Source: JAFNGF01 sp964567045 (GTDB lineage Bacteria; Planctomycetota; Phycisphaerae; Sedimentisphaerales; Anaerobacaceae). From it: a DNA stretch of 57,347 nt. Under the pieces are notes generated by a model. That model was given only the letters and a program-made list of their open reading frames with translations. It had not been told where the DNA came from and did not search any database. Shown one piece after another: positions 8,734-15,427 of this stretch. The translations under genes and the position numbers were made by a program. The stretch's first letter is position 1, and each line of letters starts with the position of its first letter. The stretch covers positions 1 to 57,347 of the forward strand of contig CAZMLE010000020.1 of the NCBI GenBank assembly GCA_964567045.1, given 5' to 3'.

Positions 8734-9867
8734 ATGGCAAAACGAGATTACTATGAAACGTTGGGAGTCAGCAGAAATCCCTCCGCGGAAGAAATAAAGC
8801 GCGCCTATCGCCGAATGGCGATGAAGTATCATCCCGACAAGAACCCGGGCAATAAAGAGGCAGAAGCCAAGTTCAAGGAGTGCGCCGAAGCTTACGAAGT
8901 TTTAAGCGATACGGAAAAACGCAGACGCTACGACCAGTTCGGCCATGAAGGTCTGCGCGGGGCCGGCATGCACGACTTCTCCAGAATGAACGTCGAAGAT
9001 ATCTTCAGCATGTTCGGCTTCGATGATTTCTTCGGCGATATCTTCGGAACCCGAAGCCGAAGAGGGGCCAGGCGGGCAGGACCTGCTCGCGGCTACGACC
9101 TGGAAACCAGCGTCGAACTTACACTAAATGATGTTGCTCAGGGTACCGAAAAAACAATCGAATTTACCAGGCAGGATCGGTGCCCGGACTGCGGCGGCAG
9201 CGGTTCAGCCAAGGGAGCAAAACCAAGTCGATGTACTACCTGCGGCGGCAGCGGCCAGATCGCCAGAGGCGGCGGTTTCTTCCAGATGGTTTCGACCTGT
9301 CCACAGTGTAGAGGCACCGGCGAGATCATAACCAACCCCTGTCAAAGGTGCAGAGGTTCCGGCAGGGTGCCTAAGAAACGCACCGTCAGCATTAAAATCC
9401 CGTCCGGCGTGCACGAAGGACAGGGAATAAGAGTGACTGGCGAAGGTGAACCGGGCAGAAACGACGGGCCAAACGGCGATCTTTATTGCTATGTTAGACT
9501 AAAGCCCCACGAGTTCCTGCAACGAGATGGAAATAACGTTATCGCAGTTGTGCCTATCACTTATACGCAGGCTGCTCTGGGGGCAACTATTGATGTGCCC
9601 AGCTTGAACGGGACTCAAAAGCTGAAAATCCCGCCCGGCACCCAGTATGGAAGCATCTTCAGGATAAAGGGCCAAGGCCTGCCGGATGTTCGAAGTCATA
9701 GAACCGGCGACCAATTAGTGCAGGTTATGATCGAGACTCCAACCAGGCTGAACACAAAGCAGGAAGATCTGCTGAGAGAATTTGCCAAGACGGAAAACTC
9801 ACGCGTTTCGCCGCACTCGGCAAGTTTTTTCGAGAAACTAAAAAAGTATTTTGGTGACAGCCGATGA
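8734..9867 (+). CDS. dnaJ: Chaperone DnaJ (Hsp40)
   Basis: Type I J-protein (377 aa) that delivers substrates to DnaK and stimulates its ATPase. J domain at 1-70 with the HPD motif at 33-35, then a Gly/Phe-rich stretch (MFGFDDFFGDIFG), four zinc-binding repeats (CPDCGGSG, CTTCGGSG, CPQCRGTG, CQRCRGSG) and the C-terminal substrate-binding domains. It lies 77 bases after groEL2, and its stop overlaps the grpE start by four bases (ATGA). The Shine-Dalgarno site is weak. No dnaK is present in the window. Confidence 0.97.
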   Translation: MAKRDYYETLGVSRNPSAEEIKRAYRRMAMKYHPDKNPGNKEAEAKFKECAEAYEVLSDTEKRRRYDQFGHEGLRGAGMHDFSRMNVEDIFSMFGFDDFFGDIFGTRSRRGARRAGPARGYDLETSVELTLNDVAQGTEKTIEFTRQDRCPDCGGSGSAKGAKPSRCTTCGGSGQIARGGGFFQMVSTCPQCRGTGEIITNPCQRCRGSGRVPKKRTVSIKIPSGVHEGQGIRVTGEGEPGRNDGPNGDLYCYVRLKPHEFLQRDGNNVIAVVPITYTQAALGATIDVPSLNGTQKLKIPPGTQYGSIFRIKGQGLPDVRSHRTGDQLVQVMIETPTRLNTKQEDLLREFAKTENSRVSPHSASFFEKLKKYFGDSR

Positions 9868-10478
9868 AACCCAAAGAATCAAAAGAGCCAGAACCAGAAA
9901 AGGCGCAGGAAAAACAAGAGCCGGTAGAAGAAAAACCTCAGACGAGCAACGATCTGGAAGAACTTCGCCGGCAGTTGGCAGACCTGCAAAAGGAAAAAGA
10001 TGAGCTTTTCGCAAGGTTACAGCGCCTTAGCGCTGACTACGCCAATTTCCAGAAACGGGCTCCCAAACACGTGGCCGACACCATCGCATACGAGAAAGAA
10101 AGGATAATAAGGACGCTGCTGCCGGCTCTGGATAATTTTGACCACACGTTCCAGAATGCGCAAGTGGCGGAAAGCATCGAAACGTTTGTCAAGGGCGTCC
10201 GAATTATTTACGACCAGATAATTGATATCCTGAAATCACACGGCGTAGAGCAAATAAACGCGCTGGGCAAAAAGTTCGACCCATCGCAGCACGAAGCCGT
10301 GCTGCAAAAGGCAGAGCTGCAGCAGCCGGATGGCGCCGTCCTGAAAGAACTTCAGAAGGGATACAAACTCAATGGCCGGGTGATCCGGGCGAGCAGAGTG
10401 GTCGTCAACAAACTGCCCGAAGAACAAGAGGGTCAGCAGCAACAGCACGCAGAGCAGCAGACCGAGAAAGAACAATAG
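9864..10478 (+). CDS. grpE: Nucleotide exchange factor GrpE
   Basis: GrpE (204 aa) releases ADP from DnaK. A charged, low-complexity N-terminus rich in Glu/Lys/Pro leads into a long coiled coil (about 30-75, LEELRRQLADLQKEKDELF), then the conserved RTLLPALDNFDHTF segment and the C-terminal beta domain (FDPSQHEAVLQ; NGRVIRASRVVVNK). The C-terminus is Gln/Glu-rich. The start overlaps the dnaJ stop, which implies translational coupling. Confidence 0.96.
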   Translation: MKPKESKEPEPEKAQEKQEPVEEKPQTSNDLEELRRQLADLQKEKDELFARLQRLSADYANFQKRAPKHVADTIAYEKERIIRTLLPALDNFDHTFQNAQVAESIETFVKGVRIIYDQIIDILKSHGVEQINALGKKFDPSQHEAVLQKAELQQPDGAVLKELQKGYKLNGRVIRASRVVVNKLPEEQEGQQQQHAEQQTEKEQ

Positions 10479-10510
10479 AAACCTCAGACGACAGATGTGG
10501 AATAGCAGCC

Positions 10511-10852
10511 ATGCCGACTTACGATTACGTATGTGAAAATTGTGGATACGAGTTTGAGCAATTTCAGACGATAACAGCCAGACCTCTACGCAAGTGTCCG
10601 AGATGTGGTAAGGTGGGCCTGAAGCGGCTCATCGGTGTTGGTGCGGGCATAATCTTCAAAGGTTCGGGCTTTTACGAAACCGACTATAGAAGCGAAAGCT
10701 ATAAAAAAGCCGCCGACAAGGAGAAAAACGCAATCAGCAAAGGCACCGAGAAGAATACAACTACAGCCGAAGGCAAAGAAACAAAATCCAGCGAAAAAAT
10801 TGAAACTGGCAAAAGGGAGAAAAACACCCAGTGGCGTAAGTCATCCCGCTGA
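10511..10852 (+). CDS. FmdB-type zinc-ribbon protein
   Basis: Small protein (113 aa) with an N-terminal zinc ribbon of the FmdB/CxxC_CxxC_SSSS type: YDYVCENCGYEFEQFQ, RKCPRCGKVGLKRLIG and IIFKGSGFYETDYRSESYKK. The Cys pairs at about 9/12 and 29/32 should bind zinc. The tail after residue 60 is hydrophilic and Lys/Glu-rich, with no fold I recognise. It lies 32 bases after grpE and looks like the last gene of the chaperone block. The family is poorly understood; a regulatory role was proposed for FmdB in methylotrophs, but nothing here tests that. Confidence 0.85.
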   Translation: MPTYDYVCENCGYEFEQFQTITARPLRKCPRCGKVGLKRLIGVGAGIIFKGSGFYETDYRSESYKKAADKEKNAISKGTEKNTTTAEGKETKSSEKIETGKREKNTQWRKSSR

Positions 10853-10875
10853 TATCCCTTACGGGAGAAATCAGC
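10849..10875 (+). other. Hairpin at the end of the chaperone block
   Basis: GCTGAT pairs with ATCAGC and inside them TCCC-TTAC-GGGA forms a second stem. It overlaps the fmdB-type stop codon. There is no T-run after it, so it is not a classical intrinsic terminator; it may be an mRNA 3'-end stabiliser. Confidence 0.35.
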
Positions 10876-10934
10876 ATAAAATTATCCCTGCAAGCGAGCT
10901 ATCATTCTCAAAGCAATTCATACTATTTGTTTTT

Positions 10935-11001
10935 GTATAGACCCAAGGCATGCGTCAGGCGCGGCGCGCAACGTGCCGTCGCCTGCACCCAGATGTTAGA
11001 A
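10935..11001 (-). other. attC-like integron recombination site
   Basis: On the minus strand, just after the stop of the 11021-11722 gene, a TTCTAAC box (10995-11001, compare R'' RYYYAAC) leads into an imperfect hairpin (CAGGCG at 10980-10985 pairing with CGCCTG at 10956-10961, inner CGGC/GCCG) and ends at GTCTATAC (10935-10942). About 67 bp in all, within the normal attC range. The end box is a poor match to GTTRRRY, but TATACAAA also occurs at the other side of the gene (GTTATACAAA, 11826-11835), as expected if both are cassette boundaries. Confidence 0.45.
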
Positions 11002-11020
11002 AACCCTGTTTATCAACGGT

Positions 11021-11722
11021 CTAGGGAGTGTGACCGTCTATTTCTGTAGAGAGGTTCTTGTACATCCAATCCAGAATTAAAGCTGAGTCTTTGACTGCCT
11101 TGCTTTGTTCATATAACTCACCAGAAATTTTTGAAACATTATCAATAGCCAACTCTGGGATCTTGTTTTTTGACCAGGATTCCAAAATATTTTCTCTTAT
11201 TCGTTCGTATGACATTAGAGGCATTTTTAGTTTCTTGATTCTCTCAAAATAATTCACAAAGAATGGGTTGATTCCTTCCTTAAAAAAGAGAAGTGAAATA
11301 GCCTGTTGTTGGTGTAATGAAGACTCCAATTCAAGAATGTTAAAAAATGCTTCGTTTGCTTTTTCTCGGTAGTTTTTAGACTCATTAAAATAATAAGAGC
11401 TTTCAGTTTCATTGGAAGTTTTTAAAAGACTTCCAACCACCCTTGCTACTGATTTGTTTTCTGAACATACTTGAAATGTCAAAACGGCATTATTAAGGCT
11501 ATTTAACAAGCCAGTGGTCTCTTCAATAATTTTCATTTTTGTCTGGTATTGGTGTTCTTTTTTAAGATGATCTTGTTCAAGATACCAATATTGATGTTGC
11601 TGAGATAATTGATAGGAAACAACCAACCAAGTGGCCAGCGGCGTAATTATAAGAGTAAGCACTGAAATAATAACTTGAGCTAATAATATCTTGTGCTCAT
11701 ATTTCATCGATTTTATTTCCAT
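11021..11722 (-). CDS. Unknown membrane-anchored protein, putative gene cassette
   Basis: Not recognised. With the ATG at 11722 the protein has 233 aa: a short cytoplasmic start (MEIKSMKYEHK), one or two hydrophobic segments (LLAQVIISVLTLIITPLATWLVV), then a helical, Lys/Glu/Asn-rich domain of about 190 residues with no Cys or His motif. The frame stays open upstream to 11824 and an alternative ATG lies at 11707; no start has a good Shine-Dalgarno site. It is clearly more AT-rich than its neighbours, which suggests recent transfer. It lies between an attC-like hairpin (10935-11001) and a broken integron-type integrase on the same strand, so I read it as the one remaining cassette. Confidence 0.55.
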   Translation of the reverse strand: MEIKSMKYEHKILLAQVIISVLTLIITPLATWLVVSYQLSQQHQYWYLEQDHLKKEHQYQTKMKIIEETTGLLNSLNNAVLTFQVCSENKSVARVVGSLLKTSNETESSYYFNESKNYREKANEAFFNILELESSLHQQQAISLLFFKEGINPFFVNYFERIKKLKMPLMSYERIRENILESWSKNKIPELAIDNVSKISGELYEQSKAVKDSALILDWMYKNLSTEIDGHTP

Positions 11723-11751
11723 AAGTAGGGTTATATCGTTTCCAACAATGA

Positions 11752-11768
11752 TTATACAGCCTGTATAA
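11752..11768. repeat. Palindrome TTATACAG-C-CTGTATAA
   Basis: Perfect 8-bp inverted repeat around one base, just upstream of the putative cassette gene. A half copy (CTGTATAA) lies at 11794-11801 and a longer copy at 11886-11904. This may be the attI/recombinase-binding region or an operator. Confidence 0.5.
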
Positions 11769-11885
11769 GACGGCGAACACAGACCGCCTCTTTCTGTATA
11801 AGAAGTTCCCGACTCTTCTTCCAACTTTGTATAACGTCTTTCATATCAATCAATTATCAGCCTATTAACTATAGTTTACTTACGA

Positions 11886-11904
11886 TTTATACAGGCTGTA
11901 TAAA
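11886..11904. repeat. Palindrome TTTATACAG-G-CTGTATAAA
   Basis: Perfect 9-bp arms around one base, six bases past the stop codon of the integrase remnant (minus strand). It is a second copy of the palindrome at 11752-11768. The pair spans the interval where an attI site would lie if integrase and cassette share orientation. Confidence 0.5.
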
Positions 11905-11909
11905 CCGGA

Positions 11910-12241
11910 CTACAATCCATCAAGCGTGCTTCGTACACCATGGCCTCCCTTGTTCAGCACGTGGGTGTACACCATCGTTGTGCTAACGTTCCTTCGACAG
12001 AGTCTACCCTGAGCCGAGTCGAAGGGCTCAGGACAGGCTTTATGGCCCAAGATTTCCTGGACCGTCGTATATCGCAACCATCTTTTAGAAGATGGGTTGC
12101 AAAGGAATGCTTGACCCAATGACAATAGATATTTTCGGTGCGGCTGCTGTAGTGCCGGGATCGTAAGGCCTCCCGCAGACGGTCGAGCAGCTTCGGCTGC
12201 CGAGAGACAGTCTCTTTACTGCTCTCTCTCTGTCCTTCCAA
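11910..12241 (-). pseudogene. Integron-type tyrosine recombinase, degraded
   Basis: The N-terminal part (QPKLLDRLREALRSRHYS, then ENIYCHWVK) matches the start of integron integrases and runs directly into a C-terminal motif HSFATHLLKDGCDIR, so some 200 residues of the middle, including most of the catalytic domain, are missing. A frame change after DIR (the other frame reads YTTVQEILGHK) fits a one-base deletion. Between LGHK and VSTTMVYTHVLNKGGHGVRSTLDGL a 17-codon insert (ACPEPFDSAQGRLCRRN) comes from a dispersed repeat. The C-terminal VLNKGG.GVRS..D is typical of IntI. At least three lesions: certainly inactive. The 5' end is uncertain. Confidence 0.8.
11991..12037. repeat. Dispersed palindromic repeat, CCTTCGAC/CTGAGC family
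   Basis: Imperfect palindrome containing CCTTCGAC, CCCTGAGCCGAGTCGAAGG and CTCAGGACAGG, inserted in the integrase remnant. Related copies lie at 14821-14865, about 34110-34136 and 34376-34424. I recall such segments (translating as FDSAQ or STGSGQ) as common in genomes of this kind. Confidence 0.7.
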
Positions 12242-12389
12242 TCACGCTGACCGCTGATATGGCCATATTTTAGCTCCCATTCAGGAATTCCAAAACTTTA
12301 CGGCCGCCCACTTTCGTCAATTAAGGTAATCTTTTACCATTAAACTGTCAACAATATATCAATTGTACAGGACAGCGTGGAGCGACACA

Positions 12390-12929
12390 TTACTTAACTA
12401 ATCGGGCGATTTGTTTGAATTGGGGATGTTCGGCGGTTTTGAGCAGTTCAAATAAGGCCATCTCAGTGCAACTGATATTGACGCCCTGCTTGGCCATTCT
12501 CTTTATCGCGATTTGCTTATTTTCGGCTGTTCTCGAAGAGACGGCGTCGGCGATGACATCCACGCTGAAGCCCTTCCGGAGCAAATCAACCGCTGTTTGA
12601 TAAATGCAGACGTGCGCTTCTATGCTGCACAAGAGGACCTGCTGTCGAGCCAGTTCGTTCAGCCTGGCGTTGAACTCCTCGCTGCCACAGCAGCTAAAGG
12701 CGGCTTTGTCTATCGGCTCGTTGCCGGCAAGAAGCTGTGCTATTTCAGGCACTGTCGGGCCCAGAGAATCCGGGCATTGTTGACACCATAGGATTGGAAT
12801 ATCGAGAATCTTAGCAGCCTTGATGAGGATTTGGATGTTTTTGAATAGAGCCTGCTTGTCATACATCAGTTGTGCGAGCTTGCCCTGGACGTCAACAACT
12901 ACCAGACAGCAATTATGTATTTGGAGCAT
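12390..12929 (-). CDS. Isochorismatase-family cysteine hydrolase
   Basis: Small cytoplasmic hydrolase (179 aa) of the YcaC/isochorismatase-like superfamily. The predicted triad is visible: D13 in CLVVVDVQGK, K75 in EPIDKAAFSC and C108 in SIEAHVCIYQTAVDLL. AADAVSSR-like IADAVSSRTAEN and ISCTEMALFELL near the end are typical. Within this superfamily YcaC-like members of similar size are most alike, and their substrate is unknown. An AAAGGA stretch directly abuts the ATG. It lies 30 bases after the coiled-coil lipoprotein gene on the same strand, probably one transcript. Confidence 0.85.
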   Translation of the reverse strand: MLQIHNCCLVVVDVQGKLAQLMYDKQALFKNIQILIKAAKILDIPILWCQQCPDSLGPTVPEIAQLLAGNEPIDKAAFSCCGSEEFNARLNELARQQVLLCSIEAHVCIYQTAVDLLRKGFSVDVIADAVSSRTAENKQIAIKRMAKQGVNISCTEMALFELLKTAEHPQFKQIARLVK

Positions 12930-12959
12930 TCCTTTAGTCTTCCGCAGCTTTCAACGCGG

Positions 12960-13490
12960 TCACGGCTGCGGCACTTGCTGAAGCTGTTCGATTGCCTGGC
13001 GCTGCTGCTCAATAGTAGACTGCTGCTCCGCGATCGTTTTGTTCAGCCTTTCGACTTCGCTCTGGGACTGCTCGATTGTTGTTTGTTGTTCCTTAATCGT
13101 CTCTTGCTGCTGCGCGACTGTCGCATTGAGGCTGCTGATTTGTTCTCTGAGCGCGGCTGTATTTTCGGCCTCTTTGTTGGCTTGAGCGAATTGGACGGCA
13201 ATTTCCTCGTAGGATTCTCTGTCCCCCACGCCCGTCGTGCCTCGCTCCTTGCGCATCTGCTGAACCAGTTCGTCCAATTCGTCCCGCTCCCCTCTAACGG
13301 TCTGCAAATCGTCGCTCAGACGGATCATCCGCCTTGTCATTCTGTCGAGGTCGTCCCTGACTCTGGCCAATTCATCGTTTGCCCGGCTCAGTTCTGCCCG
13401 CAACCTCTCATTCTCGTTTTTGCAGCCTGCCAGAACAAGCACGCAGGCCAGCAAGACAAAAAATGCAGCGGCGGCCTTCTTATTCGTCAT
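12960..13490 (-). CDS. Coiled-coil lipoprotein
   Basis: Predicted lipoprotein (176 aa): MTNKKAAAAFFVLLACVLVLAGC, with lipobox LAGC, followed by an almost continuous coiled coil (heptads such as LRAELSRANDELARVRDDLDRM) and a Gln/Glu-rich end with repeated EQQ(S/T)TIEQ units. It is similar in design to Lpp-like or tether proteins, but I cannot name a family. The ATG at 13490 was chosen because AAAGGAG precedes it; an upstream in-frame start at 13529 would hide the signal peptide. Probably a periplasmic spacer or envelope protein. Confidence 0.8.
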   Translation of the reverse strand: MTNKKAAAAFFVLLACVLVLAGCKNENERLRAELSRANDELARVRDDLDRMTRRMIRLSDDLQTVRGERDELDELVQQMRKERGTTGVGDRESYEEIAVQFAQANKEAENTAALREQISSLNATVAQQQETIKEQQTTIEQSQSEVERLNKTIAEQQSTIEQQRQAIEQLQQVPQP

Positions 13491-13575
13491 ATCCTGACTC
13501 CTTTGCACATCTGCGAACAACCATTGCACGATCCTGCTTCCAGTCCTTTATTAAAAGCAGTCATGAATTTGGAGG

Positions 13576-13638
13576 AAGTGAGCTAAAGTTGAAAGTTATA
13601 ATTTTAGGCACTTTAGTCACTCAACACTTTAGGCACTC
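13576..13638. repeat. CTAAAGTG/CACTTTAG dispersed repeat, copy A
   Basis: GTGAGCTAAAGTTGAAAG, then TTTTAGGCACTTTAGTCAC and ACTTTAGGCACTC: an inverted-repeat element also found at 19157-19461 (tandem) and 24129-24210. It overlaps the 3' end of the anti-sigma gene, whose last eight codons (RVPKVLSD) and stop it supplies. Confidence 0.85.
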
Positions 13639-14563
13639 TGACCACAATGGTCAGCTCAACTTCCTTAGTGTCTGCACCTGTGGGAGCCGGGTTCTTGACG
13701 GTTTTGCCGTCGCCGGTCAATACGGGTTTCGGTATGGTTATTAAGCTGGGCTTTTTCTCACCGGTCGCAGCCAATATTTCTCTACCGGGCAATAATTCCG
13801 CCATATTGTTCAGGACGGCGAAATCCTTTGCCAAACGGATAGATTCTTCCCAGTGCTCTTGCTTGACAATCTGAGCGACTTGCGCCGCGGTGACTGCATC
13901 AACGACTATTTGCTCACCAAACTTTGGCGTCTCCACCATTAGCGATGCCGAGCCAAATCTCTCCCAGATAGTGGCCAAGTCAGTTAGTAGCAAGTTTAGG
14001 GCGCCACGGCCTCCGCTAAAAGAATATACCCTTCTATCGGCCAGACTAACAGTATGGACACAGTCTGATAGCTCATTGTCTTTGATCACCCTACTAATAA
14101 AGGCATCAACGGCGGTCAAATCGCTGGTTGTAAGTTCGAGCTTGCCGCCGAATCCGGTGGCGGCAGCAGTGCCGGGAGTCGGTCTATCCGCAGTGCGTTG
14201 GGGAGCAAAGATGCTATGAATTACTGCCGTAGAAACGGCTATTAGCGCGGTCACGGCGGCTACAGCCAAGACCCTGCGGCGTGAGAATTGCCTGGTCTTC
14301 CTATGCTCCTGGAAATGCAAAGTCTGCTGGCTCAGAGTTCCGTCCTGCAACGAAGCTCTTATTTGTTCAAGTGTCCCAGCTGGCGCCTGGGCACGAGGTA
14401 GGCACGCCACCAACATCTTGCACTTTTGCAGGTCTCGCAGCCGGCGTGCGATTTGGTCGTCATCTGCAATTAGCCGGCGGACCTCCATCTGCTGTGTTTG
14501 TGTGAGTTCTCCGTCGATAAAGCTATTGAGCAATTCGTCAATATTCGGATCGCCTCGATTCAT
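13613..14563 (-). CDS. Anti-sigma factor-like membrane protein
   Basis: 316 aa with a cytoplasmic N-terminus that starts DELLNSFIDGELTQTQQMEV, the pattern of anti-sigma domains, then a basic segment and one membrane helix (about 100-120, VLAVAAVTALIAVSTAVIHSIF) and a periplasmic domain of about 190 residues without a known motif. I see no HxxxCxxC zinc motif. The ATG overlaps the stop of the ECF sigma gene (ATGA), as in sigma/anti-sigma pairs, so it most likely holds that sigma factor at the membrane. Its C-terminus RVPKVLSD and stop codon are encoded by dispersed repeat copy A, so the original end may have been changed. Confidence 0.75.
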   Translation of the reverse strand: MNRGDPNIDELLNSFIDGELTQTQQMEVRRLIADDDQIARRLRDLQKCKMLVACLPRAQAPAGTLEQIRASLQDGTLSQQTLHFQEHRKTRQFSRRRVLAVAAVTALIAVSTAVIHSIFAPQRTADRPTPGTAAATGFGGKLELTTSDLTAVDAFISRVIKDNELSDCVHTVSLADRRVYSFSGGRGALNLLLTDLATIWERFGSASLMVETPKFGEQIVVDAVTAAQVAQIVKQEHWEESIRLAKDFAVLNNMAELLPGREILAATGEKKPSLITIPKPVLTGDGKTVKNPAPTGADTKEVELTIVVRVPKVLSD

Positions 14564-15222
14564 CCCGAAATGACCTCCAGAATTTCTCTTAGCCTGCTTC
14601 TGCCCCTGCTCAATCGGCTTCTGACCGTGCCCAGCTCGATATCCAGCACCTTTGCAATTTGAGCGTAATTCATACCCTCAATATCGCGTAAGACGATTAC
14701 CGTTCTTTGTGCATCGTCCAGTTTCATCAACGACTTGACAAGTATATCGCACAACTCTTTGTTCTGGGCTACGACCGCAGGATCAGGTGACTTATTGTCG
14801 CTTAGAAACTCCTTTAGCGCCCTTCGGCTCGGCTCAGAGCAAGCCTGCCCCGAGCCAGTCGAGGGATGGTTGTCGTAGTCCTCTGCATCCAGGCTATGCA
14901 AAGCAATTCTGCTGTTTCTTTGGCAATAATTCAAGGTCAGATTGACAGCTATTCTAAAGGCCCAGGTATAGAAACTACTTTTGCCTGCGAACTTATCTAT
15001 GCCCTGTATTATTTTGACAAACGTGTCCTGCGTAAGTTCCGCAGCATCGTCAGGGTTTGCGCATATTTTTAATATGACGTTATAGATGCGATTCTGGTAC
15101 TTCAGGATAAGCCGTTCCATCGCAGCAGAATCGCCCCACCGCCACTGTTCCACCAGGGTGGCATCGTCAATAGGGACCCCGTTTGGCGGGAACCCCTTGA
15201 TATTGGCAGGCTCTGGCTGCAC
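14560..15222 (-). CDS. ECF-type RNA polymerase sigma factor with repeat-derived insert
   Basis: Sigma70 region 2 (about 35-105; DDAAELTQDTFVKIIQGIDKF, SSFYTWAFRIAVNLTLNYCQR) and region 4 (about 160-215; LDDAQRTVIVLRDIEGMNYAQIAKVLDIELGTVRSRLSRGRSRL) give an ECF sigma of 220 aa. The start is GTG, with AAAGGAG at correct distance. In the linker between regions 2 and 4, residues 120-134 (PSTGSGQACSEPSRR) are encoded by exactly 45 bases of a dispersed repeat, so the reading frame survives. Linker insertion is probably tolerated. A promoter-like pair lies upstream at 15302-15330. It is paired with the overlapping anti-sigma gene. Confidence 0.93.
   Translation of the reverse strand: MQPEPANIKGFPPNGVPIDDATLVEQWRWGDSAAMERLILKYQNRIYNVILKICANPDDAAELTQDTFVKIIQGIDKFAGKSSFYTWAFRIAVNLTLNYCQRNSRIALHSLDAEDYDNHPSTGSGQACSEPSRRALKEFLSDNKSPDPAVVAQNKELCDILVKSLMKLDDAQRTVIVLRDIEGMNYAQIAKVLDIELGTVRSRLSRGRSRLREILEVISG
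14821..14865. repeat. Dispersed repeat inserted in frame in ECF sigma gene
   Basis: 45 bases (15 codons) of the CCTTCG/CTCAGAGC family: CCTTCGGCTCGGCTCAGAGC at its left, CGAGCCAGTCGAGGG at its right. Compare 11991-12037 and 34376-34424. Confidence 0.7.
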
Positions 15223-15301
15223 CGTCCAGCTCCTTTGTTAGACCGACCTTGCCCTAAAAGTCCCTGAAGAAATAGCCCCAAATGGGGCCAAGCCGAACGA
15301 T

Positions 15302-15330
15302 ATAATCGCAGATTGGCCCATCAAGGTCAA
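15302..15330 (-). promoter_or_regulatory. Sigma70-like promoter for the ECF sigma gene
   Basis: Minus strand TTGACC (15325-15330), 17-bp spacer, GATTAT (15302-15307). It lies about 80 bases upstream of the GTG at 15222. -35 matches five of six, -10 four of six. Confidence 0.45.
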
Positions 15331-15427
15331 TAAACAACCGAGGCCTGTGTGGAGGTAAATTCCCTACAGGCCCCGGAGTGAAGTAAAGCCATCCAGCCTA
15401 ATGAGTCTAACGCCCTACCGGTGCGGA

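Noticed and set aside
12870..13586. 238-codon plus-strand ORF
   Set aside because: Antisense to the coiled-coil lipoprotein, Leu/Arg-rich as expected from reversed Gln/Glu codons, and it crosses three features.
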